Below, in pieces: positions 12,851 to 24,250 of a stretch of DNA of 64,000 bases (its first letter is position 1; every line of letters begins with the position of its first letter). Source of the stretch: Poecilobothrus nobilitatus. Lineage: Eukaryota > Arthropoda > Insecta > Diptera > Dolichopodidae. Position numbers and translations under genes: made by a program. The stretch is taken from positions 232,419,477-232,483,476 of the forward strand of contig OX352773.1 of assembly GCA_947095535.1 (NCBI GenBank), read 5' to 3'. Below the pieces are notes generated by a model. It saw nothing but the letters and a program-made list of their open reading frames with translations, did not search any database and was not told the origin of the DNA.

Positions 12851-13289
12851 TGACAATCATCTTGAAAACTGTAAATTAAGTTGAAATACAAACATTACAG
12901 ATGATAAAAATAAGGTGCATTTCTAAAACAGTTGATAAAATCAATTTGTTAACTCTATGGGTTACCATCCTGAAGTTGTGCAACTAAAAACATTATTAAG
13001 ATAATTGAAGGAATGTAAAAAAAAATACCTACTGAGTAAATAGTAAATGTCCCGTAAAATGTAATTGGAAATCCTTCATATAGACCTTTAAATACTATTA
13101 TAATAATATTATAAAATATTGATAGGTATTGTAAATTAAACACTATATTATCATCCAGTCAATTGATTCAAACTTTTATTTATAATTGATCCAATTTTTT
13201 TCTTTTGCATACCGTACTTGTTCAAATTGATATTGGCGTCTAGTTAATAAAAAACGTGTTTACCTTAACTCTAACAAACAAAACTAAAA

Positions 13290-13725
13290 GAAAACAAGTA
13301 AATGTAACAGTAAGTAGATGCAACCGACTTACTAATACCCTATACCTAAATAATTTGAATTAAATTAAAAAGTTTTTGGCAGCTGCTTGAACTACATCTC
13401 TTTCCTTTCTTATTCAATTAGAATTTCAGAAACGTAAAAGAGCCACGATTTAACAATTGTACAAAATTTCAGGTTTCTATCTTTATTAATTTCGAAGATA
13501 TGCTTGTTAGGCATTTAGAGACGTGTGCTAGTTACCCGAACCGCCACCCCAATTCATCTGAAATTTCCGGGACATAGAGGAAACATTAATTAACACTCTA
13601 ATTGTACCAATTTTGAAGATTCTATTTTAATTGGTTTTGGAGGTTAGCTCGTTTGCTCTTTGGCTAGTTCGGAAGCTTCCAAAATTCAAACACATGGTCC
13701 AAATCATCTCAAATGTCAGTTTTCA
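13290..13725 (+). mobile_element. Degenerate family-C element (C2)
   Basis: Starts with AACAAGTAAATGTAACAG and AGATGCAACCGACTT, the same start as C1 at 15536. It then carries one unit of the C tandem body: TTAATTTCGAAGATATGCTTGTTAG..., GTTACCCGAACCGCC and CCAATTCATCTGAAATTT. The 3' end is not recognisable. Confidence 0.5.
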
Positions 13726-13919
13726 ATTTTAAAGAAAAGAAACATAACTGTTATATTTACCTGTTAATAATAGTTTTTAATATATGAAATATAAATCATT
13801 CCTTTAATTTTATGGTTAATGTTAAATTGAAATAATTTTATTTTTTTTTTAAATAGTTATTTTACATATAAACTAGTTTTGATTATTTTTTAATAAATTT
13901 TACTTTCTACTTTACTATT

Positions 13920-14190
13920 TTAGTTAGCTTCATCCACATCCGCGACTATTTCTTCGAGAAGACAAAAAGGAAGTTAAAATAAGTAATTGAAATATAATCT
14001 AAGAAAAATGCGTTTATCAACTGATTGTAAGAGTACAACAACTGTGTTCCAAAAAATTTAATTTCACTGACAAGTGTTACCAACTTACTTAATTCCACTG
14101 ACAGAATCCACCTCATTTCCATATGCCCATATCTAACTCGCTTTCTTTTGGTGGTTACAAAACACCATACCAAAGCTAATATACCCTATA
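13920..14190 (-). CDS. Candidate two-exon C-terminal gene fragment, unrecognised product
   Basis: On the minus strand an open frame enters near 14187 (stop just upstream) and reaches 14089. A consensus donor GTAAGT follows at 14088-14083. A pyrimidine-rich stretch and the acceptor CTTCTCGAAG end at 13952. Joining at phase 1 continues as IVADVDEAN and a TAA at 13922-13920. The first exon has basic, non-AT-biased composition (KRKRVRYGHMEMRWILSVEL). The 137-base intron size is typical of insects. No start codon or domain is identified: ATG codons at 14122 and 14116 would leave a product of about 20 residues, so this would more likely be a last exon pair. It could also be a chance alignment of splice-like signals. 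Confidence 0.25.
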
Positions 14191-15535
14191 ATTTAGGTAT
14201 AAGGTATAATAATAAAATAATATAAAAACTTTTTTTACCATATTACAACTGAAACAAAAATCCTTTAAAATATTTAGGTGCATATTTTATTTTCTTCATT
14301 ACTGAAGTGTTTCAAGATACACATATATATATGTACATAACATATATATATATATACCTAATATACAATCTTATGTAAAAATACTCCATAAAATTAAAAA
14401 TTCGTTACAATTTAAAAATTTAATATGGTAAAAAGTATAAAAATATCTAAGGCATTTAAAAATAACTTTATGAAATAAAACAAAAAAAAATACCCTTTTA
14501 CAAAACAACACTTCTATTTTTTGTTAGTAATAAGTATCCTCTATTTAATTTCTATTTAACTTAAGTATTATCCTTAAAGTTCTTAAAGTATAGAATTTAT
14601 AAGGAAACATTATTTAAATCTTAGCAAAAAAAAAAAAGTAAAACAAAATTTATTACAATTCCGTTTTATTTTTTAATATGGCAATTTAAATCAAAAACTC
14701 TAACCATAACAACGATATAGCGACAACAATATTACAAAAGAAACTCCTAACCAAGAAATTGTTTTAATTTAAAAAATAAAAAGGATTAAAAAAGAACAAT
14801 GGTTAATATTTTCTTTTGAAAAACAAACATTTAAAATTATAATAATAATAAAGGGTGAAAACTTCAAAAGTATTCTATTTTTACAACAACACAATACTAC
14901 CAGTATATAATATAGATCTACATATTTAACTATAATAATACATAATAATATGCAAATAAACATTTATTGTAAATGTTATAATTATTATCTACATATTTAT
15001 TTTCATGATAATTAATTAACATTTTAATAGGAAGTTTAAATTTTTTTTTTTAACTTCCTTAACTTTATAAATAAAAAAAAGAAGGTAGTATATAAAATCA
15101 ACAGATTTTAAAAGCACGCATTAAAAAACAAGCAATATACCTACAGTATTCGTAAAAATATTAAGTTTGAAACAGAATTATGAATAGATATATATATATA
15201 TATATATTTATAACATTTCGATTTTTCTTGATCTCATAATACTCTTATACAATATAGCTACAGCCGAATAATCAATGGCTTAGTAAAATTAATGATTACC
15301 GAAACTGAAGCTTAGTCAAATATGAAAAATAAATGTCTTAGTGAATTCCTTATGCTCCTTACATAAGTGGGGCAAAGGGGGAAAAAAATATATTTTTCTG
15401 TTAAAGCCGATTTCCCGAAATAATACTTTAAAATCTTTAAAATTAATAAAGAACCTTTTTGACATTATCATTCATAATGTTCGTATAATATATAAAGACA
15501 GCACAATCAAGATCTGCCTAACGTTCAAAATCAAT
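14191..15535. other. AT-rich non-coding DNA with TA microsatellites
   Basis: Simple sequence (AT/AC-rich) at about 14325-14356 and (TA)n at about 15188-15209. The open frame that overlaps the start of the C1 repeat is not credible as a gene. Confidence 0.5.
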
Positions 15536-16500
15536 AAAAAACAAGTAAATGTAAAAGTTAGTCGATGCAACCGACTTTTTTATACCATACACCTAAAAAA
15601 ATCAAATGAAATTAAAAATCCATAAGTAATTTTAGTTAGATATTTAATATAAGCTAAAAAAATAGAAGCTTTTACAACCTTTGTAAATAAAAGCTTTTAC
15701 AACCTTTGTAGATAAAAGCTTTTACAACCTTTGTTTCTATTTTTATTAATCGAAGATATACTTGTTAGGTCTTGGGAAGTGTGTGAAGCTACCCAGACCA
15801 CCTCCCCAATTCATCCCAAATTTTAGAGACATTATCAGAACAGGATAGAATACTCTTATATCAAATTTCAAGTTTTTATATTTAATAATTTCGAAGATAT
15901 GCTTGTTCAGTCTTGGGAGTTGTGTGGGAGATACCCGAACAACCATTCCAATTCATCTGAAATTTTAGGCAGATCAGGGATTTAGGAAACAACACCGTCG
16001 TATCAAATTTGCAGTTTCTATCTTTATTAATTTCGAAGATATGCTTATTCGGTTTTGGGAGTTGTATGCGAGGTATCCGATCCAATTCATCTCAAATTTT
16101 AGACAAATCAGGGATAGCACTCTCGTATCAAATTTGAAGCTTTTATCTTTATTAATTTCGAAGATATGTTTGTTCGGTTTTGGGAGTTGTGTGGGAGGTA
16201 ACCGAACAGCTCCTACAATTTATCTCAAATTTTGGACAAATCAATGATTCAGGAAACAACACCCTAGTACCAAATTTGAAGTTTCTATACTTATTAATTT
16301 CGAAGATATGCGTATTCGGTTTTTGGAATTGTATGGGAGGTACCCGAACCCATGGACCGATTTTTGTTTTGATTCGAACTTGGCCTTTCTTTCGTAATTA
16401 GTAACCTACTATATAAATTTCATCAAGATAGTTTCACTAGTTTTTCAGTTATCGTGCGAACGGAAGCATATCGCTAAATCGACTCAGGAGGTGATTAGGT
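15536..16500 (+). mobile_element. DINE-like element C1 with tandem body
   Basis: Begins AACAAGTAAATGTAAAAG, TTAGTCGATGCAACCGAC. The body consists of diverged tandem units of about 120-130 bp, each containing TTAATTTCGAAGATATG, TTGGGAGTTGTGTGGGAG, TACCCGAAC and CAATTCATCTCAAATTTT. The 3' part has CAGTTATCGTGCGAACGGAAGC and CTAAATCGACTCAGGAGG, which corresponds to the GTTATCGTGCGGACGGAC...TAATCGACTCAG block of family B. It therefore looks like a distinct family in the same architectural class, with a degraded 3' hairpin. Confidence 0.55.
15663..15735 (+). repeat. Tandem repeat, three copies of a 26-base unit
   Basis: AAGCTTTTACAACCTTTGT repeats three times, separated by AAATAA or AGATAA, inside C1. 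This is local expansion, not a gene. Confidence 0.8.
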
Positions 16501-16792
16501 ATTTTCGTATATAAGAAAACATGTCAAAAATAAAGGGACGCCTTCTTTAATTAAGGAAACTGTATAATTAACGAAAATCATTTATATTTGTAACACCCTT
16601 GTAAAATTTGACTTTTAAAGCTTTCATTTTTGAGTTTTATTTTGAAAAATCTTGCGTAAGATGCCTAAGGTAGAGATTACAAGTCAAAATTTTAAGATTC
16701 TAACTAAACATACTATAATATTATGATCTAACTCTACTATATTATGTGGATAGCTTGAAGTCTATATTTTTCCAATAACAAATTTTTTATTT

Positions 16793-18306
16793 GCGAGCTA
16801 GATATACCTTGAAAGGTATGGATCGGATCAGAAAAAAAATCTAAGACTTTTGAGCCATGTCCGTCCGTCCGTCCGTCCGTCAGCACGCTAACTCAAAAAC
16901 TAAGAAAGCTAGAATCTTGTAATTTACACAAAATATTCTAGGAGTAATTTGCAGGTTCCCTATTTTTTTTGGTTGAGTTTGGACCAAAACTTAGGGTAGC
17001 TCTCAAATACCTAACTTTTAGATCGCCACTTTTTTTTTGAAATAGAGCTATGAAATTTTAACCGCTGATAGATCTCACAAAAATATTAATTTTATTTTTA
17101 ATAACTTTTTTTTGTAGCCCCACCCGTTACGGAGCTACAGCTCCCCAAAGGTTCAACAAAGCTCTATTTTTAAATTGTTATGGCACAAGTTGTATAAAGT
17201 AAATCTTCATTTTGAAAAAGCCAAACGATTATTACTTTTATTAGCTTTAAAAGTATATATACAATAAATATATATTTGTGGTATACGGTGTCTTAATTTA
17301 CCGTTATGCAAAACTCAAATTTTTCAAAATTGTTTAACCCTTCTATCTTCTAAACGTTTAAGTTGGAAACTTGAAATTTTGATCTTTGAAAATAAGTATG
17401 AGTGATTTCAGAAAATGTTTTTGTATCACTCCCCGTTTAGGAGCTGTAAGGGGTCAAAAACTGAAAATTTTCCTATTTTTAAACACCTGTAACTTGAACA
17501 CCTATTAAAATTTTTTTAAAGTAATACACAAAAATTAAAGCTTTAACACTATACTTTTATTTCTATTAACAAATTTTTTTAATAATATAGGGTTACTTTA
17601 TAATTGACGAAAGTGTTACTTGATTTTTTCAAATTTTCTAACAAATTTCTTTAACGATTTTTTTTTGCATATTGTTTTACTCGATAATTTGAAATTGTTG
17701 AGGATATAATGCGTAGTACAAAACAATGTAAATAAATAAACAACATAACGGTTGCTTGAAGAATTTTTATTTATATGATATTGTTATACATACATACTTA
17801 TATAATATCATGTTTATTTACATATCGTATATGTCACTAGTGAATGAATGATAAGAGTATAGATGTATATTATATAGCGCCGTATTTACATACATATATG
17901 TATTTTATTGTACTTATAAGAACTTATTCTGCCAATGGAATATTTAAATATAATATAATTTTTTAATATTTAAAATTATATTTACTATTTTGTACTAAGT
18001 AAATTTAATATACATTTACCGCTTAGTATTAAATGGTACTATATAATAATTGAAAAAGTTTTGGATTGATAATCGTTATGTGGAAGGTTAGAATCTGCTT
18101 TTGAAGAATGTACATATAAATAAACATATAGTTTGAATATATATACAACCCATAGTTCTAGAAATTATAAAATTCACTCAAATTATTTTAAAATACTAAA
18201 ATATTAAAAAAATAATATTGTAAGCAGAGTGACAGGCTGTGAACATACTAACGGTTCGTACGGGTATCTAAGAGTTGACAAAGGCAACTGTATTCTTCCT
18301 CGTTTT
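16793..18306 (-). mobile_element. DINE-like element A1, lacking the terminal 3' hairpin
   Basis: Reading from the right on the minus strand, it begins ACGAGGAAGAATACAGTTG at 18306 and has the same body as A3. It ends with the (GTCC)5 tract at about 16859-16880 and GAAAGGTATGGATCGGATCAG. Homology stops at 16793, about 60 bases short of the family 3' end, so the hairpin is missing. It faces away from A2, giving a large inverted repeat. Confidence 0.7.
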
Positions 18307-19261
18307 TATATCAACTTGCACTTTTTTATAATTTTTATTATCGCGCTGTTATATATTTATATATTATATTAAGTAGTTTTGTAAAAATTTCTACGACGAT
18401 CGTACTGCTAATTTAAAATAAGTGAAATAAAATAAAAAAAATTAATTCTATTTTTACTTTTATTAATAACTGGCATTTAGTACCATGAAAATACAAAAGA
18501 CTTTGTGAAAAGCCATTAGGTATATCTAAACAAATTAAAATCGTAACATTGTGTAGGAAATTACGAAAGTTTATCAACTTTAAGTTACCCTAATTTTAAA
18601 TCTGTGTAAACCTGTTTGCAAAAAAAAAAAAATATTTCTGTCATTGTTTTCAAATTGCAATTAATACCTACGTACTACTAAAAATTTGTTATCCTTAAAA
18701 CAAACATCTTCTTCAATAAAGCTAATATTATCTTCAAATCATTTTTTTTTTCCAAGTTTTATCAAAATAATATTTATATGTATACATACATAATAATATA
18801 TAGGTAATATCCATAAGAGAACATAATGTATCTATATTATCTAGATAATATTTTGTTATTTGTTTTTACAATAGAAATGACGAAGAAAAAGTTATTAAAC
18901 AAAATATCATCCTGAAATCTAAATTCAACAAATATCTGTATATTGTTGTCCTCCCTGCTGTGTTGCAAATCACTATAAAACTTATAACTTTATAAATGTA
19001 CAAATTCTATACATATGAAAAATAATTTCTTTGATAATTTCATTATAAAACTTCCATGTTATGATAGTATAGGTATTATTTTTTAAAGATTTATCAGAAT
19101 TCAGTTTCTCAACATATTATTAGTAATTTTGTATGATTAAAAATAATTTTGATATAATAATAACACCATTGGTGTCTTAGTTAATTAATTTAGTACACAT
19201 AAAAACTAACAGATATAATAATTATATTATAAGTTGGTCATATAATCCTCAAATTAAAATG
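18307..19261. other. AT-rich spacer between divergent A1 and A2
   Basis: No coding frame or repeat family recognised; contains a poly(A) run near 18619-18631. Confidence 0.5.
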
Positions 19262-19806
19262 GTCAAGACAAAATGCCGAAAAACAAAATATCCAAAACCA
19301 AAATCCTCAAAGACAAAATCGGCAAAAATAAAATCCCCAAAGACCAAATTCCCAGAAATAAAACCTGTTTTTTATGCATTTAAAAATTGAAAATAATCAA
19401 TTATTTTATTTTGCATATTTTTAATTATGTATTATGAATTTGAATTATTTTTTGATATTGACATCAGTGATGTATTTAAGGTTTTTTTGGTGGGGTCAAC
19501 ATAAATTTTTAAAAACACTCTAAAATTCCTCTTATTTTACAATATCGCATATACCTATACAAACATGGAAAAAGCGTATAACTCTGCTTTTGAATCTAAC
19601 TTTAAAATCCCTCCTAGTTACTTTTTTTTACATACTCGTATTTACATATAAATAGGACAATTTTTAAATGCATAAAAAAATATGATTTATTTTATGGATT
19701 TTGTTTTTGAGGATTTTGGCTTTGTGGATTTTGTTTTTGGGAATTTTTTTTGTCGATTTTGTCTAAGCGGGGATTTTATCTCCGTGGATTTTGTGTTTTG
19801 GCAATT
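19262..19806. mobile_element. Foldback-like element with iterated AAAATCC arms
   Basis: The left arm (19262-19372) is a series of variants of CAAAATCC(T/C)CAAAGAC. The right arm (19690-19806) is the inverted counterpart: GGATTTTG followed by TTTTTG/GGCTTTG, six or more times. The centre has no such repeats. The spacing in each arm is about 15-18 bases. The layout fits a foldback DNA element; I recognise no coding region. Confidence 0.6.
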
Positions 19807-19840
19807 TTGAACTTATCCCTTATAATAATATTAGATATGT

Positions 19841-20000
19841 ATTTTTTTTGTTTTTAATTACACACCCTTTTTTCAGGCGTGGCTGTACATGTCGTAAGGG
19901 GGAATTACTTTTAAGACGTGTATGGGATTCGAACCCTCCACACTCCCTCGGTGTTTACAGCGTATATCATACGCGCTTACCCACTAGGCCACCGAGGCCC
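19841..20000 (-). mobile_element. tRNA-derived SINE, copy S1
   Basis: On the minus strand it starts at 20000 with GGGCCTCGGTGGCCTAGTGG, containing an A box (TGGCCTAGTGG, 19991-19981). A perfect B box GGTTCGAATCC lies at 19935-19925. The tRNA-unrelated part (CCCTTACGACATGTACAGCCACG) is shared with S3 at 62789. A T-rich stretch at 19842-19850 represents the 3' A tail. The GTGGCC-AGTGG opening resembles class II tRNAs (Ser/Leu type), but the anticodon region is not tRNA-like. Confidence 0.8.
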
Positions 20001-20252
20001 TAATACATAATAATATTATGTATTGCATATAACAGAGTTGTTCTTGACATGAGACATCACTTTATTAGGCGTCTAAAAAGTTAATGTTGGACCCTATAAT
20101 AAGAAGTAAACAGAAAATGTAAAATTTTAATGAAGATTAATTTACTAAATCTAGAAAATTGGTAAATAATAGAATATCAAATTAATAAAATATATTGTAA
20201 ACTGTAGTTAACTTAATAATCAAATAAACCTCAGGTTAAGAACTTCATTTAA

Positions 20253-21501
20253 AAACGAGGAAGAATACAGTTGACTTTGTCAACTCTTAGATACCCGTAC
20301 GAACCGTTAGTATGTTCACAGCCTGTCAGTCTGCTTACAATATTATTTTTTTAATATTTTAGTATTTTAAAATAATTTGGGTGAATTTTATAATTTCTAG
20401 AACTATGGGTTGTATATATATTCAAACTATATGTTTATATACTATATGTTTCTAACCTTCCACATAACGATTATCAATCCAAAACTTTTTCAAATATTCT
20501 ATAATACCATTTAATACTAAGCGGTAAATGTATATTAAATTTACTAAGTACAAAACAGTAAATATAATTTTAAATATTATATTATATTATATTTAAATAT
20601 TCCAATAAAGAATAATTTCTTATAAGTACAATAAAATACATATATGTATGTAAATACGGCGCTATATAATATACATCTATACTCTTATCATTCATTCACC
20701 AGTGACATATACGATATGTAAATAAACATGATATTATATAAGTATGTATATATATCAATATCATATAAATAAAAATTCTTTAAGCAACCGTTATGTTGTT
20801 TATTTATTTACATTGTTTTGTACTAAGCATTATATCCTCAACAATTTCAAATTATCGAGTAAAACAATATGCAAAAAAAAATCGTTAAAGAAATTTGTTA
20901 GAAAATTTGAATAAATCAAGTAACACTTTCGTCAATTATAAAGTAACCCTATATTATTAAAAAAAGTTGTTAACAGAAATAAAAGTATAATGTTGAAGCT
21001 TTAATTTTTGTGTATTACTTCAAAAAAATTTTAACAGGTGTTCAAGTTACAGGTGTTTAAAAATAGGAAATTTTCAGTTTTTGACCCCTTACAGCTCCTA
21101 AACGGGTGGGGCTACAAAAAAAAGTTATTAAAAATAAAATTAATATTTTTGTAAGATCTATCAGCAGTTAAAATTTCATAGCTCTATTTCAAAAAAAATG
21201 TCGGCATCTAAAAGTTAGGTGTTCGAGAGCTACCCTAAGGCTTGGTCCAAACTCAACCAAAAAACATAGGGAACCTACAAATTACTCCCAAAATATTTTG
21301 TGTAAATTTCAAGATTCTAGCTTTCTTAGTTTTTGAGTTAGCGTGCTGACGGACGGACGGACGGACGGACATGGCTCAAAAGTCTTAGAATTTTTTTCTG
21401 ATCCGATCCATACCTTTGAAGGTATATCTAGCTCGCTTATTTCGAGGTGTTACAAACGGAGGAGTAATTTTATTATACCCGATCCTATCGTACGGGTATA
21501 A
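20253..21501 (+). mobile_element. DINE-like element A2, internally deleted
   Basis: Both ends are intact: ACGAGGAAGAATACAGTTG at the left, and the 3' hairpin TATACCCG...CGGGTATA at the right. The 12-base subterminal inverted repeat ATACCCGTACGA (20291-20302) pairs perfectly with TCGTACGGGTAT (21488-21499). (GGAC)5 lies at about 21349-21370. Relative to A3 about 320 bases are missing at 21107, where CTCCTAAACGGG runs straight into TGGGGCTAC. These are two internal look-alike motifs, so the deletion probably arose between them. Confidence 0.75.
21475..21501 (+). terminator. 3' terminal hairpin of A2
   Basis: Perfect 8-base stem TATACCCG / CGGGTATA with an 11-base loop. Same hairpin in A3, A4 and A5; presumed transposition end signal. 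Confidence 0.6.
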
Positions 21502-22040
21502 TAAAAAAATAATTAACCAAATATAGACAGGGTTCTTAGAATCTTTCGCTAATAGGAAATTAATATTGGATTTATATTTATTACATAAACACATGTTTAC
21601 CATAATTGGTTCGATGAAATTTTAAATTAAAAATATTAACGGATCTTAATCTGGAATTAAAACAAAATTTTAAATTATCATGTATAATTGAGAAGACAAA
21701 ATATTTTCTTTAATCAGTTCACTTAGAATTATGATCTCAGCAATTTCACGCCGTTTTACCAAGGTGCTGAGATGAATCAAATGTAATCTTTGTTCATAAA
21801 GAGACAAAATTAAAGAATTAAACTAAGATCTAATGACGAAGAGCAAAATCTAAGAAAATTTGTTTGAACGGATTCAAGTTTATGCCTAACTAAGCAAGTG
21901 TAAAGAGATCTTAGAACATAAGGTTAAAAGTCTTTAAAAAGATTAAAGTCTTTAAATCAACGTTTTATAAAACCAAGCATAGAATTAGATTTATTTAAAA
22001 TATAGCTGGTGTAGTGTGATGGAAATGAAAGTTTACTACA
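21502..22040. other. AT-rich non-coding DNA
   Basis: No gene or repeat recognised. Confidence 0.5.
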
Positions 22041-22440
22041 CCAAACGTTAGCTGCTTTTATAAGCTTTCCAAATATATATATAAATAAATATTCAGTTTT
22101 GCCAGTTTACAGCATTTTACTTTACCGTTATGCGAAACTAAATTTTTGCAAAATTCTTGACCCCCTATCTTCCAAACGATTTAAGTTAAAACTTAAAATT
22201 TTGAGAGGAGTTAGATCTTTGACAATAACAGCTATAGTTATTTCAAAAAATATTTTTATGCATTTTTTTTTTGTGATATAATATACGAAAATTAAAGCTC
22301 CAACATTATATTTTTATTTCTATTAACAACCTTTTTTTAAGAATATAGGGTGGCCTTAAAATTGACGAAAGTGTAGCTTGATTTTAATGATTGATTTTAA
22401 TTTTTTCTAACAAATTATCCTAACATTTTTTTTAAATTTT
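22041..22440 (-). mobile_element. Internal fragment of a family-A element (A8)
   Basis: TTTACCGTTATGCGAAACT, CTATCTTCCAAACGATTTAAG and TTGAGAGGAGTTAGATCTTTG match the A body in reverse, as do the GACGAAAGTGTAGCTTG words. Neither terminus is present. Confidence 0.55.
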
Positions 22441-23555
22441 TATATTATTATAAATTTATTTTTCTTTTCACATATTATGAGTTCGTTACCCAAAATTTAT
22501 TATCGAATTATGTTTTAATTTGAGAACTGTGCGAAAAGCACAGAAAAAAGGAAAAACCTTGATTTTTTTATTAGATACTTTTTATTTTAAACTTTTGCTC
22601 TTTTAAGAAACTTTGATTTTACGCATACTGCCGCCTTGTTATTTCAATTATTTTATTTTTTTTATTGACAAAATTTTTTTTTGAAACGAATTTTTTAGAG
22701 GAAATAAAAAAATTCACAAGAATCATTTGAATATGCTTTACTATTATCCTTTTAAATTTGTTTTTGTTTACTTTTTCCTTGAAATTTGATCATAATATAC
22801 CTATTTATATTATACCTCACAAAAAAAAAAAAAAACACAAAAGGTGAAAAATAAATAACATGTTTTCTTTAAATATCTTTGGTGAAATTTTGAAATTGAA
22901 CAAGGTAAGAATAATAAATGATATTGTCAACATTTTTGTTGATGTGTTAAATTTTTGAAAAAAATTTTTTGATCATTCCATTCTTCATCTTTTTCATCTT
23001 AATTTTTTTTATTCCAATAATTCATATTTTTATTTAATTTATTTTTTTTTTTTTTGTTACACTTCATCAACTTTAATTTTTTCTTTTGTTTTTTCTTATA
23101 TTAAGGATTCATATTTTTTTTTTTTTTTTTCTAACTGATGTAGAAATTACGTTAAGATTTACAAAATAAAAAAATTATTTTCAAAGAATCTGAAATTTTC
23201 CATTATAAAAATAAATGTTAGACCTTCCGTAAGAAAACGAATAGAATGTGATTAATGATTTTTGTAAAATAATTTATGGACACTGAAATTTTTTTTATGT
23301 ACCTACTAGAAAAAGCACTATTAAAAAGAACTAAAGAGAGCTAAATTAAATAAAACAATCAGCATTTGGACACATTGAATTTGGATTGGATTTAGGATGG
23401 TTGAAATAATTTCAAGCTTTATAAATGCACCTTTGTTATTTTACTTGCTTATTTCAATTTTCAACCTTCCTGTGTCGATAATGGTTATATGTTCGTAATA
23501 AATTAATTTATGTTATATTTGAATCCTCTATAAAAAAAATATAACAAAGGTATCC
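22441..23555. other. AT-rich non-coding DNA with poly(T) and poly(A) tracts
   Basis: Long homopolymers near 22825, 23040 and 23116. No gene recognised. Confidence 0.5.
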
Positions 23556-23801
23556 CTATAAATACACCGCTACGTAAAAATATTTTCTCAAGAGTCTTAT
23601 ACTATTATAGGGCTGACTGGGTAGGACTAAATAGTCTTTTGTGTTATTTTGTCTGATAGATGTGTTTCTGTCACAGAAACGTTGACCTACAATTGACGCT
23701 ACAGATGCCATTAGTAAAGCAATTATGCTAGGGATAAAACTCTTCATACCTAGCTCATTCAAACCATTCAAACCTAAGTCCAAGACGTGGTTTAATGGCA
23801 T
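23556..23801 (-). CDS. 81-codon ORF with one hydrophobic segment, unrecognised
   Basis: ATG at 23801-23799, stop at 23558-23556. The composition is protein-like despite the AT-rich setting. A second Met (residue 19) starts a segment KSFIPSIIALLMASVASIVG that could be a signal peptide or a membrane anchor. It is followed by a polar stretch with Cys, Asn and Gln and an NNT glycosylation-type motif. If spliced, a donor-like GTATAAG follows the PYN codons near 23597. The N-terminus loosely recalls secreted CUB-containing proteins, but this is not enough to name it. It lies 72 bases downstream of the decayed coding block at 23874-24163 on the same strand, so the two may belong to one former gene cluster. 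Confidence 0.3.
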   Translation of the reverse strand: MPLNHVLDLGLNGLNELGMKSFIPSIIALLMASVASIVGQRFCDRNTSIRQNNTKDYLVLPSQPYNSIRLLRKYFYVAVYL

Positions 23802-23873
23802 TTTTAAACAAATTTAAAATAAAAAGAAGTATTTCAAAAAGTACAGGTCCAATGTATCTGAATCCCTTGCTGT

Positions 23874-24163
23874 CTATAAAGCAATACTTGCAAGAAAATT
23901 ATCAATCTGCAAAAGTTTCTTTACAACCAAAGGTTGAGGCAAAAAATAATTAATCTTCTTCATTGCACCTGTTCCTTTTAAAGTACTTTTGTGGTTTATC
24001 ATTTCCACAGCTGCTTGAAATTGATAACTCTATCCTTTCGGATTCAACTCGTAAAGCTAATTTTTTTTGCAAAATTTTTTGTAACAAATTTCACACCCTC
24101 TTCTACAACATAATTACCACGAAAATTCACTCCTCTTGATCCTGCTAAGGAAAATTCTTCAAA
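23874..24163 (-). pseudogene. Decayed protein-coding stretch, family unknown
   Basis: On the minus strand a frame opens near 24163 (FEEFSLAGSRGVNFRGNYVV... in its first part) and runs 39 codons to a TGA at 24044. After an A-rich slip the coding-like character moves to another frame, which is open from 24026 to a TAG at 23874 for 50 codons (QAAVEMINHKSTLKGTGAMK... and LPQPLVVKKLLQ within it). Residue use is balanced, unlike chance frames here. One in-frame stop and at least one frameshift separate the parts. I do not recognise the family. An ancient viral or transposon gene is possible; so is a host gene relic. Confidence 0.4.
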
Positions 24164-24250
24164 TATACTTCAAACATATACTATAAACATAGCAGAATTC
24201 AAAAGGTGTATACTTCAAACATATATTATAAACATAATTCTGCAAACATA
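24160..24250 (+). repeat. Tandem duplication, 2 copies of about 47 bases
   Basis: ATACTTCAAACATATACTATAAACATA and ATACTTCAAACATATATTATAAACATA lie next to each other (24174 and 24210 onward), each followed by an AATTC-containing tail. It sits at the upstream edge of the decayed coding stretch. Confidence 0.6.

Noticed and set aside
15341..15625. 94-codon plus-strand ORF
   Set aside because: Runs into the start of family-C element C1, and its composition is Lys/Ile/Asn-rich as expected by chance.
19841..20000. Functional tRNA gene
   Set aside because: A and B boxes are present, but no proper anticodon arm or acceptor stem pairing; the extended shared body and tail mark it as a SINE.
19791..20003. 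70-codon ORF across the SINE
   Set aside because: Covers the SINE S1 in antisense, including its B box; not a protein gene.
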